Of a DNA stretch of 27,302 nucleotides, positions 18,751 through 27,302 are shown piece by piece. Under the pieces are notes generated by a model. The model ran no database searches. It was not told where the DNA came from and worked only from the letters and a program-made list of their open reading frames with translations. The translations under genes were made by a program, and so were the position numbers. This DNA comes from Tubiluchus corallicola (taxonomy: Eukaryota > Priapulida > Priapulimorpha > Priapulimorphida > Tubiluchidae): contig JAQGDQ010001322.1 in assembly GCA_030141605.1 (NCBI GenBank), positions 20,001 through 47,302 on the forward strand, read 5' to 3'. Position 1 is the stretch's first letter. Every line of letters starts with the position of its first letter.

Positions 18751-19193
18751 ATGTACAACATTCTTTAGGTTTATTCTGTCATAGTTGTAAAGCTTTTTGT
18801 GTCACCTTTTGTTTAATAAACTGATTCCAACTTTTCTCTACAAAATTTGCATCAGTTATTTTCTTCAACCCATCCTGTGAAAATTCTGTTAGTGTCATAA
18901 TGTTTCTAAATTAAGTTTATTTGCTAAAAAGGTTGTTCTTCTAACCCATTTTGATCTAATCCTGCTAAACACTGCAAAAAGGATCTAACATCATAGGAAT
19001 GCACAAAATCACTTGGCTTTGTTGCCATCAGTACAAGCACATTCAGTACGTTTTTAGAAGTACTGCTGTCAGTAATAAACTTAAAATGCGTCTCTTGAAT
19101 ATTGCACAATAAAATTGTAAAATTAAATAATGTACAAAATGAGAAATTAATTTTTGGTGCAATTGCACTTTTTTCTTGTATACGGATCGACAC
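18700..19193 (-). pseudogene. Possible decayed coding sequence, unrecognised
   Basis: A minus-strand frame (19193-18924) includes TDSSTSKNVLNVLVLMATKP and SDFVHSYDVRSFLQCLAGLD. After its stop, another minus-strand frame continues with MTLTEFSQDGLKKITDANFV and EKSWNQFIKQKV. The composition is protein-like, but frames are interrupted and no family is recognised. It could be an old transposon or retrocopy, or chance. Confidence 0.3.
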
Positions 19194-19844
19194 AAAAGCA
19201 TTGTGAACTGCAATACAATATTCAAGAAAGCTTAGTAGTGCCTAAAAATTGTCTTAAGTTTCTTCACTTTGAGATGCAAAACTGCAGAACATTCCTGGAG
19301 CTTTGGTGCCTGGGCCTCCTAGGAGGTGATGATCCTCCCTTTCTATATTTCACACTCATTTTAAAATTGAATGGTTGGCAGCCTGAATCGTATAATAGAT
19401 AATACTGTACAATGAATACAAATACACTAATACTAATACAAATTAGATCGATTTAAAGCATAAGTTCTGGTTACAGTTTTCCTTCAAATGTCACTTTTTC
19501 ATGGTCTTGCTGATCCCCGACATTGGTACGTTGTGCACACTGCTCATCATGTATAGTGATCATTATGTATAGTGTTCTCTGCACATAACTTGCACTGTAT
19601 TGTTGGCCTCCATCACATTTGGTATTATTTGGCTGAAATTCACTTTAGGTTTACAATTTCACACTGCTCCTTTAATGTTTTACCGTATTTGTTATCTTGC
19701 TAAACACTAAAAGCAAACTAACCAAAACGTGCTTGTGCAAAAATTACAAATTTTCTGACGATGGATAGTGAAATTAAGGTATTCGTAATAAAGGTCAAAT
19801 CGAAATAATTCTTCGATGACATTCTCGCGTTTATGCCTGTGTAC

Positions 19845-20258
19845 TAGGGGTGAGCATCGAACGTTCGAATCGAATTCAAACGCTCGAATTCGATTCGAAC
19901 GAGTTTTTTTAGTTCGAACTCGATTCAAATCCAAAACTATAGATTCGAATAATTCAGCACTTCAATCACATATGTTGCTGATCACTAAAACGATTGAAAC
20001 ATCACGCAATTAGCATAATTTAGCTGTGATTTCTGCTCACAGTTTTAAAGAAATTACTAGTCGTTTTATTGCAGAACAATATTTAGTGATATACATGATC
20101 TTCGTAAGACTAATTTTTACTGGTGGTTCGAAAATCGTTCACTCTCAATTCGAATTCGGTTCGAATTCGAAACACTGAAGTTCGGTTCGATTCGAATTCG
20201 AAAGTCACATATTTGGTTCGATTCGAATTCACTTTCTGGTAGAGAATGCTCACCCCTA
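19845..20258. mobile_element. hAT-like element, TAGGGGTGAGCAT family, just upstream of lipin
   Basis: A 414-bp element with ends TAGGGGTGAGCAT and ATGCTCACCCCTA. The flanks CTGTGTAC and CTGTGTAT match at 7 of 8 bases. Both ends are rich in TTCGAAT-type palindromes. It ends 159 bp before the lipin ATG, so it may lie in the promoter, the 5' UTR or a 5' UTR intron. Confidence 0.85.
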
Positions 20259-20417
20259 CTGTGTATGTGTACAATAGCCTGTTTGTTTTTTATGTATGCA
20301 GTAGGGTAACCGATATTTTACTGAAATCTGAAAAAAAAATTACAATCATTTATACGCATTTTGTACAGTTTCAGCAGCTATGATACTTGTGCTGTTTAGC
20401 TAGCATAAGCTGCAGCG

Positions 20418-20606
20418 ATGAATTACGTATTCAACGTCGGTAAAATCTTCACCAACGTCAAGGAGTTCTACAATGAAATCAATGCGGCCACATTGACTGG
20501 TGCTATTGACATCATTGTAGTTCAGCAACCCGATGGCACGTACGTCGGTTCGCCATTTCACATTCGCTTTGGAAAACTAGGCGTCCTGCATAGCAGAGAG
20601 AAAGTG
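20418..20606 (+). CDS. lipin coding exon 1
   Basis: 63 codons, ending GAG AAA GTG before GTAAGT. The ATG opens the canonical lipin MNYV. Pyrimidine/AG sites just upstream (CTGTTTAG, CTGCAG) leave open a separate 5' UTR exon. Confidence 0.96.
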
Positions 20607-23600
20607 GTAAGTTAACTTACATGCACTGAGGTGTTGTTATTTATAATATGTCAGTAATTATTACTGTGGTATACATAATAAGATGTCTACAGGCTTCAAA
20701 GATTTTAGTTTTTAGGACAGGGGTGTGCAAACTGCGGCCAGCGGCCCACTTGCGGCCCGCCGAGAGATCTTGTGCGGCCCACGAAGAGGTTTGTCAATGT
20801 AATGAAAGTGCGGCCCACGCGATCCAGCTGAAGTCTGCGCCAATATCGCAAAGATAGTGTGGGTAGTTTTTTCCTCTAGATCGGATGGCATTAACCTTTA
20901 CAAGACTCCCACTGTACTTGGCTCCTTGACCAAACTGCATGTGGCCCACAGGAATTGCGGCAATGTTTAATGTGGCCCATCTAGTCAGATAATTTGCACA
21001 CCCCTGTTTTAGGAGGTCAACATGTAAATCGCATGTGTAGGATTGCCAGCTGTTACTAAATATAAGATTGTAGCACTAAAATGGTGAAATATATGGCACT
21101 AATATATCCAATGAATTGATCATTTTTGTTTTGTACAGTTAGTTATCCGACTTACGACCGCAGTTGTTTGCATCCAATTGGTCGTAAGACAACTTGGACG
21201 CAGGTTGGACCCGAATGTTTAAGGTGGTGAGGCCCTACATGTAAGACGCTTTGTGTGTGTACGGTGGCATCCACGGATGAATTTCTCGAAACAGATAGCA
21301 AAATAAAATTAATTTGCCTAAAAAACACGAGAATCAAATATCAGTTACTGTTACTTTTGTTAAATAGTATAATTTGCTAAGTTATGGTCTGGTCGTAAAG
21401 TCGAGCATTCTTCAGTTGCATAAGTCGTAAGCCGATGATTACTTGTATTAGCAAAAAGCAAATCAAATATCGTGTCTAGGTTTGCATGTAATGTCACATG
21501 TTTTATAAGTTCCCCAAAGCTTTCAATAAGCATTTTCACAGTTTCGTTGTAGGTCACTTGCTGTAGGTCAAAGGTTAAGCGTACCACAGCTATGTGTAAA
21601 GTGAAGCGATCTGCTGCATCAGTTCAGTAACTTCAATTGATTTACATTGACTTAAATATGCATTAAACTGTGCGTAGATTGATTTATAGTAGGATCTTAC
21701 TTGGGAACAAAGAAAAATGAACTAGGCTCTAGCTAGCTATTAAAACTGTTACTATTACAACTGCATTTGCTGCAAGGTGTTGTCAAGTGTGCACAAACGC
21801 GTTGTCTTTGACTTAACCTTTAAGCCGTTAAGGATACACTTAACCTTTGACTTTTTCACGATCATCATCAATCGCTGGAACTGTGACAAGGCTTATTTAC
21901 CCCGTCTGTATAAGTTTCATTTGTTGTAATGAGAAATTTAGTGCAAAAATTTGTGTTTAAAATTGGTTATTTTGTGTCTTGCTGTTGTGAGACAGGAAGT
22001 ACGCTACGTTTTTGCAGTTTTACTTCTAGTGCTGCTATTCAGCGTAATTTTTACAGGTTGACATTGAAGTTAATGGAGAACCTGTAGAACTTCATATGAA
22101 GCTCGGCGAAAATGGAGAAGCATTTTTTGTTCAAGATGTTGAGGAAAATGTTGAGGTATGCACATAATGAACATTTTCCATATCGTTTATTTAGTAAGAA
22201 TATAACATTGTATCTCAATATACAATCCATATTTTTGCTGATAAAGTTCATGTACAGTAGTCACCGCTTAATAGATTCAATTGCTTAATTGACTCAAAAA
22301 CGTCTGGAACGGGCCGCTTCTATTCAAATGTACAAAGAAACTATCGGTAATTGACTCAAATAACTTTGCTTAATTGACTCAATATTTTTCCTTCACATAC
22401 TTAAAATAAAACGTATGTATGTGCCCAAACAGCCTTTCCTACTTTTATGTCATCTTTACTTCCTTTTTGTGCATTATGTTTGTAGAAACAATCATGTTAA
22501 GTACCGCTTTGTTTATAAGCAGGTACGTTTATCATGCGGTAATACACTAGCATAGCGGTTTTGCTTTGAATCTGTTACCTGCTAACCCACTGCAATTAAC
22601 CTCGTTACACGAAGAATTTCTGGAAGCTAAACATTTAATCGTTTGCCTAGCGGTTTCGTTTTGATGCTGTAGTTGCAAATCACGCTTTCAGGCTTGTAGT
22701 CAAATGTAATGTAATCTAAATGAGTTAATAGTCAAAGATGCAGGTATAGTAATCAGCCAGCATTCCTTGTGACTTACAAGAGTAGACATCATACAGCAAA
22801 TAAGGGCGTAGAGTTCAGAATTTTGAAAAATGGAGCATAAGCGTAAAGTTCTAACAGTTAATTTATTGTTAATTCACTTATATAAATTAATATTTTAAAA
22901 TAGTTTTTCTAATTTTTAACTGCACAAAGGAATTTAGGCATTATTTCATTTCTGAAATTGATTAAAAGCCTTTGCAGTGCATAGTAAGCTGATGACTCAT
23001 ACTTCTATATCAGTAATACTACACCCATCGGTTAATAGGTTCAATCAGTTAATTGGGTCAAAACACGTCGGTCCCAAAGTGAGTCTATTAAGCGGCGACT
23101 ACTGTATTTGAAGTACTAATAACACTCTTTTAAATACATTAACCCACTTTAAATACATTAACCCAGGGGTGTGCAAATTGCGGCCCGCGAAGAGATTTGT
23201 CAACCTAATGAAATTGCGGCCCGGGCGATTAATTGACTGTATCCAGCTGAAGTCCGTGCCATGATCCCAAAGATAGTGCGGGTAGTTTTTTCTACTAGAT
23301 CGGATGCCATTAACCCTTACAAGACGGTTGTAGCTTAATGTCACTGTACTAGACAGACTGTGTGATACACATTACTAATATGCATTGTAATGAAATTACC
23401 ACTATCTGTCCTGAAAGTAGAAATATATGGTTTGTAATATAAATTTTAATAAGTTCTAAAATAGTTTCTTGAGTGTAGTAGTAATGATGTACGCAGGTGG
23501 GATGCAAAAAAAATCGTTATTAGGCCTTTCTGTAGTTGGCTCCTTGATCAAACTGCCTGTGGCCCACAGGAATTGTGGGAAAGTTTAATGTGGCCCGGCT

Positions 23601-26459
23601 AGTCAGATAATTTGCACACCGCTGCATTAACCAATACAGAGTGAAACTACATAACACATTATCACATCTAGTGTAAAAGCAGCTACCATTTTTAGAGCCT
23701 CTCGTGTGAAATGGCTGTGGTTTCGAACCTGTAGCCCAGTTATAAAGCCTACACAATATCCATTACCTTATATCTTGTGTGATGTATGCAAAGTATGTTT
23801 TCAGGATGTAAGTCAGGTGATGCAGGAAAAATGTGCCGAAGTTTAGATTACAATCATATTAGAAGCAAATGTCCTACAAAATTGAAATTTCAAAGCATAA
23901 TATTACAATACATTAACTTTTGGTAATGGAATTACAAGTTTACAGTTTTAATAGGTTTCTAGTTTTCGATTCAAAACTTGCATGTTAAAAAGTCATCTAT
24001 AATCATCAAGTGAAAAACAGCCACATTGATGTAAAAAGCACCCAATAGGTGGCAGCAAAACAGTAAAGAAATAAGTCAGTCTACATCAGCGGTGTGCAAA
24101 TTATCTGACTAGTCGGGCCACATTAAACATTCCCGCAATTCCTGTGGGCCACATGCAGTTTGATCAAGGAGCCAAGTACAGTAGGACCTAATAACGATTT
24201 TTTTGCATCCGATTTGCGCACATCATTATTACTGCACTACTACACACAAGAAACTATTTTAGAAGTTATTAAAATTTATATTAAAAACCATATATTTCGT
24301 CATGTCCGACAGTGATATTAAGTGACAAAGGTCTTGTAAGGGTTAATGCCATCCGATCTAGAGGAAAAAACTACCCGCACTATCTTTGCTATATTGGCGC
24401 AGACTTCAGCTGGATCATGTGGGCCGCACTTTCATTACATTGACAAACCTCTTCGTGGGCCGCACAAGATCTCTCGGCGGGCCGCAATTTGCACACCCCT
24501 GGTCTACATTGTGGTCTTTACCATAGAAAATGACACACTGATAAAGATTTGCTGCCAAGAAAAATAGGACTTAATCCTCTGAATTACAGTATTTGGAGTT
24601 CCCTTAAAGAGAAAGTGTACAATGGCTGTGCGGAGCCATTTAATGTGGTGGAACTAAAGGCAAAAATTGTTGAGAGCTGGGAATAAATACCCCTTAAAGA
24701 AGTGAAAAACTTTGTCAGCTTTTGGAAGAAATGCATTTGTCTAGTTTTCAGTAAAAACGGGGGACACATAGAGCACTTGCTGTAGATTTTAACAGTAGTG
24801 ACAAATTTTTTTCCGACATTTATTTTTCTGGAATTGCTGTTCTCATGTAGTAGCAATATATGGCCTCCAGTCAATTATAATGCAATTTTAATATAGCTCT
24901 ATGTAAATTAAACATACACGGTGATCGTTTCTTCTCCTCTTTTCCTTCTTCCTATCCCTAATCTTACTATTTTTTCCATTCCATCATGTCTACTAACCCT
25001 AACCATTCTTTCATTCACTCATCCTCTCCTCTCTTCCTTCTTCCTATCCCTAATCTTACTATTTTTTCCATTCCATCATGTCTACTAACCCTAACCATTT
25101 TTTCATTCACTCATTTGTGCCACCTTAACAAGCCAAGCTTTCAAGGTGTCATACAGCAACTCTTTTATTTGGTTAATTTGACTTCACCAACGTTTTTTAC
25201 CTATACTGTTTCTTTTTGTCTCAATAATATTGTATGTTGATGTATTGTATATGTATTGCCGGAGGGAAATAAATTGATTGATTGATTGAAAAACTTCTGT
25301 ACCTTTGCAGAAATTTAAGAGGATGACCTATAAAATGTAAGCATTTATAACATCTGTGTGGTAATGTTCAAGCATTACCATTATTTTCTTCCTACAATAT
25401 CCTGATCAAAACTTCTGCGCTTTTTTTTGTGCCTCCCCATACATATAAGTTGACACTTGTTGATATAAACACGAAGGAAATAATAATAACCGACAACAAA
25501 ACATGCAATAGTTAAAACACTCATTTTTAACAGCTACGTGTCTGATTGCAGATTCCTGAGTACCTCGCAACATCTCCCATCCCTGCCTCAGCACTAGAAT
25601 TACCTGAATTTGAGTTGCAAAAGAAACTAAGTATTTTGGCAGCAAGTGATCAATCCACCTTGGAAGAGCTAAAAGCCACGTTAGAGTCTACAGGAAATCA
25701 AAACAATAAATCAGAAACTGATACTAAAGATTCGTCGGATCTAGAAGAAATTGTCGTAATTGCAGAGGATACCAAACCTATCAAAAGCGATGAAGAAAGA
25801 ACCGAAGAGAAACCTGATACGGATTCGAGAAACTTACCGACAGACCTAAATCTGTCGACGATGGAAGAAACCTCGCCCGACTTTGATGCCACGCCTACAC
25901 CGACCACCACCGAGCTCACAAATAGCGAAGACGTGACTCCTACGGCGGCTGTTGCAAGCTCACTTGCTAACGACGCCGTAGTTAGTAGTGCCACCCAGAT
26001 TGTAGCAGATGTAATTGAGAAAGTCACTCATTCTGATATGATGATCAAGACGCGTGTAGATGATGATGATGACGAACATGACCAAATGTGCGATAATGAA
26101 GTTTTCCAGTTTTTTGGCGATGATTCTTCCGATGCCACGACACAGTTGGATCCGTCTTCACAAGAGGCGGAGTCAAAAGTATCTAAACGCAGGCGTCGGA
26201 AAAAGTCTTCCACAAAGTTGCGCGGCAAGAAAAGTTCATCTGTAGACGCAAAAGGTAAAGATAGTGGCTCTCGAATTGACGCCAGAACGGAGGAAGGTGT
26301 ATTTGAATTCGAAGGCGATGACGACGATGATAGCATTCCAAAACCTAGTAACAAACAAGGTCTTCTTACATCTTTAAGCAGCAACAGTGTTTTGGAGAAT
26401 ACTTTTAGACGGGTTGATTTTCATCCTTTCAGTGACACCGACATAACACCATTAGTGAG
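20418..26459 (+). CDS. Lipin (phosphatidate phosphatase), 5' half; continues past window
   Basis: Exons 20418-20606, 22057-22155 and 25552-26459 encode about 398 residues; phases are 0, 0 and 2. Exons 1-2 give the N-LIP domain: [20 protein letters not shown], then [39 protein letters not shown], and [18 protein letters not shown]. The NGEAFFV glycine (residue 83) corresponds to the position mutated in mouse lipin-1 fld2J. Exon 3 begins [11 protein letters not shown], is acidic and Ser/Thr-rich, has KRRRRKK at about residues 308-314 (the lipin nuclear-localisation/phosphatidate-binding polybasic site), and [10 protein letters not shown] near its end. Lipins are Mg-dependent enzymes that turn phosphatidate into diacylglycerol at the ER and also act as nuclear co-regulators. 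The catalytic C-LIP domain (DxDxT) is not in the window. Invertebrates usually have one lipin, so no LPIN1/2/3 number is given. Confidence 0.97.
20718..21006 (+). mobile_element. hAT-like element, CAGGGGTGTGCAA family, copy A (internally deleted)
   Basis: 289 bp, ends CAGGGGTGTGCAAACTGCGG and TAATTTGCACACCCCTG, with the perfect 8-bp duplication TTTTAGGA (20710-20717, 21007-21014). It lies in lipin intron 1 in forward orientation and lacks the central 130-170 bp present in copies B and C. Confidence 0.93.
21136..21445. mobile_element. TA-flanked mariner/Tigger-like short element
   Basis: Starts CAGTTAGTTATCCGACTTAC after TA and ends GTCGTAAGCCGATGATTACTTG before TA. The inner CTTACGAC motif is repeated inverted at both ends, but the outermost bases are degenerate. 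TA target and CAGT-type ends suggest the Tc1/mariner superfamily. No transposase. Confidence 0.55.
22057..22155 (+). CDS. lipin coding exon 2
   Basis: 33 codons, phase 0, acceptor TTTTTACAG, donor GAG before GTATGC. It encodes [20 protein letters not shown] then [13 protein letters not shown], the end of the N-LIP core. Confidence 0.97.
22255..23104. mobile_element. 850-bp pogo/Tigger-like non-autonomous element
   Basis: Ends CAGTAGTCACCGCTTAATAG and CTATTAAGCGGCGACTACTG are nearly perfect inverted repeats, flanked by TA (22253-22254, 23105-23106). Subterminal TTAATTGACTCAA and GGTTCAATCAGTTAATTGGG repeats reinforce the pairing. No coding remnant. In lipin intron 2. Confidence 0.85.
23164..23624 (+). 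mobile_element. hAT-like element, CAGGGGTGTGCAA family, copy B
   Basis: 461 bp, ends CAGGGGTGTGCAAATTGCGG and TAATTTGCACACCGCTG, perfect 8-bp duplication CATTAACC (23156-23163, 23625-23632). Forward orientation in lipin intron 2. It lacks a short CGAGAGATCTTGTGCGGCC segment present in copies A and C. Confidence 0.93.
24087..24501 (-). mobile_element. hAT-like element, CAGGGGTGTGCAA family, copy C (inverted)
   Basis: 415 bp, reverse complement of the family; perfect 8-bp duplication GTCTACAT (24079-24086, 24502-24509). In lipin intron 2, facing copy B across 462 bp. Confidence 0.93.
24567..24785 (+). pseudogene. Mariner/Tc1-type transposase C-terminal relic
   Basis: One frame gives [20 protein letters not shown], then [13 protein letters not shown], a stop, [20 protein letters not shown] and NGGHIEHLL with a terminal stop. 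This matches the C-terminal order of mariner transposases: DLNPLDY.xW..LKxKVY, K.RI...W, LxxV..FxxR...C, GGHxEHLL. The in-frame TAA and missing N-terminal part show it is dead. The catalytic domain is absent except for the NPLNY region, where the family's third aspartate has changed. It begins 58 bp after the duplication flanking hAT copy C. Confidence 0.8.
24931..25114. repeat. 92-bp tandem duplication
   Basis: A CT-rich unit containing CCTTCTTCCTATCCCTAATC, TTACTATTTTTTCCATTCCA and CTACTAACCCTAACCATT occurs twice in a row with only one or two differences, so the duplication is recent. Confidence 0.9.
25115..25290 (+). mobile_element. LINE-like 3' end with (ATTG)n tail
   Basis: Ends TATTGCCGGAGGGAAATAAA followed by TTGATTGATTGATTG. 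AATAAA plus a short tandem tail is typical of CR1/L2-type non-LTR elements in invertebrates. The 92-bp duplication upstream may belong to its 3' UTR. No ORF2 sequence is seen. Confidence 0.55.
25552..26459 (+). CDS. lipin coding exon 3
   Basis: Acceptor GATTGCAG, donor GTG-AG before GTAAGA; ends in phase 2. It covers LATSPIP after N-LIP, a long acidic low-complexity linker, an Asp run (26056-26075), the polybasic SKRRRRKK (26182-26205) and HPFSD (about 26422-26436). Reading through the donor would reach TAA at once (26461-26463), so splicing is required. Confidence 0.95.
26182..26205 (+). other. lipin polybasic NLS / phosphatidate-binding segment
   Basis: Codons for SKRRRRKK. A run of basic residues at this position is a lipin hallmark and in mammals drives both nuclear import and membrane phosphatidate sensing. 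A second basic patch (KLRGKK) follows. Confidence 0.85.
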
Positions 26460-26550
26460 GTAAGACAGTAACTAATAGACATTAAATGCAAGGTGCAAAT
26501 TTAACGCAAGGTGCAAATAGGAATCAGCCGGGTAAAGTAATTATTGTTCT

Positions 26551-27302
26551 ACCTTACTACTACATGCTTACTAGTACTACTACTACATGCTTACTACTAC
26601 TACCACTACTACATGCTTACTACTACTACTACTACTACATGCTTACTACTACTACTACTACTACTACTACATGCTTACTAGTACTACTACTACATGCTTA
26701 CTAGTACTACTACTACATGCTTACTAGTACTACCACTACTACATGCTTACTACTACTACCACTACTACATGCTTACTACTACTACTACTACTACATGCTT
26801 ACTACTACTACTACTACTACTACTACATGCTTACTAGTACTACTACTACATGCTTACTAGTACTACTACTACATGCTTACTAGTACTACCACTACTACAT
26901 GCTTACTACTACTACCACTACTACATGCTTACTACTACTACTACTACTACATGCTTACTACTACTACTACTACTACTACTACATGCTTACTACTACTACT
27001 ACTACATGCTTACTAGTACTACTACTACATGCTTACTAGTACTACCACTACTACATGCTACTACTACTACCACTACTACATGCTTACTACTACTACTACT
27101 ACTACATGCTACACACTACTACTACTACTACTACATGCTTACTACTACTACTACTACATACTTACTACTACTACTACTACATGCTTACTAGTACTACCAC
27201 TACTACATGCTACTACTACTACCACTACTACATGCTTACTACTACTACTACTACTACATGCTTACTACTACTACTACTACTACTACTACATGCTTACTAG
27301 TA
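26551..27302. repeat. (TAC)n/ATGCTT satellite with higher-order units, lipin intron 3
   Basis: Tandem monomers of about 23-32 bp each start ATGCTTACT and continue as (ACT)n. Variants carry AGT at the second triplet, a CCA triplet, or longer (ACT)n. Monomer types recur in the same order (AGT short, AGT short, AGT+CCA, CCA, medium, long), giving a higher-order period of roughly 160 bp. The array runs off the right edge. Open frames inside it are artefacts of the triplet repeat. Confidence 0.95.

Noticed and set aside
23685-23755. Polymerase III B-box form GGTTCGAAACC on the minus strand
   Set aside because: No A box at a suitable distance and no tRNA fold, so not called a SINE.
26028-26384. 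Antisense open frames (also 25698-26027) over lipin exon 3
   Set aside because: They mirror the Asp/Ser-rich coding strand of a well supported lipin exon and have no independent signal.
26486-27300. Long open frames of Tyr/Thr/Leu runs at the right end
   Set aside because: Produced by the (TAC)n satellite, which is open in several frames.

Overview
The window comes from an animal nuclear genome. It is AT-rich, has spliced genes with introns of about 0.4 to 4 kb, and is dense in small non-autonomous DNA transposons. The protein sequences look invertebrate bilaterian (possibly a marine deuterostome), but I cannot name the species. Nothing bacterial, viral or CRISPR-like was seen.

Three protein genes account for the coding content. 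(1) A plus-strand, Golgi-type carbohydrate sulfotransferase most like CHST15 (GalNAc 4-sulfate 6-O-sulfotransferase), from 1027 to 11801. Seven exons are recognisable, their splice phases all agree, and the 5' end lies outside the window or was not recognised. A 55-base run of N sits inside the exon that carries the PAPS-binding loop, yet the frame is kept across it. (2) Ribosomal protein S11 (uS17) on the minus strand, complete in four coding exons (16795 down to 12589), with a pyrimidine-rich TOP-like tract just before its ATG. It is convergent with the sulfotransferase. (3) The 5' part of a lipin gene (phosphatidate phosphatase) on the plus strand: three coding exons from 20418 to 26459 give the N-LIP domain and the polybasic nuclear-localisation region. 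The catalytic C-LIP half lies beyond the right edge. RPS11 and lipin are divergent, separated by about 3.6 kb with no recognised gene.

Most of the remaining structure is transposable elements. Using terminal inverted repeats and target-site duplications (TSDs), I could delimit nine hAT-like non-autonomous elements of five families: two copies of a CAGGGCCTATTTC family, three of CAGGGGTGTGCAA, two of CAGGGATGAG, one TAGGGGTGAGCAT element and one 910-bp element. Seven have perfect 8-bp TSDs. There are also two TA-flanked mariner/pogo-like elements, a long-TIR element in an RPS11 intron, a mariner transposase relic, a PIF/Harbinger-like relic at the left edge, LINE-like 3' tails and an older repeat family interrupted by a hAT element. 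The right end is a (TAC)n/ATGCTT satellite with a visible higher-order repeat that runs off the window.

I found no new enzymatic system. The points most worth a second look are: inverted transposon pairs in introns that would fold into long double-stranded RNA, including one pair that brackets lipin exon 2; a 76-bp block found twice next to unrelated microsatellites; the shortened central region of the sulfotransferase; a transposon about 160 bp upstream of the lipin start codon; and the higher-order satellite.
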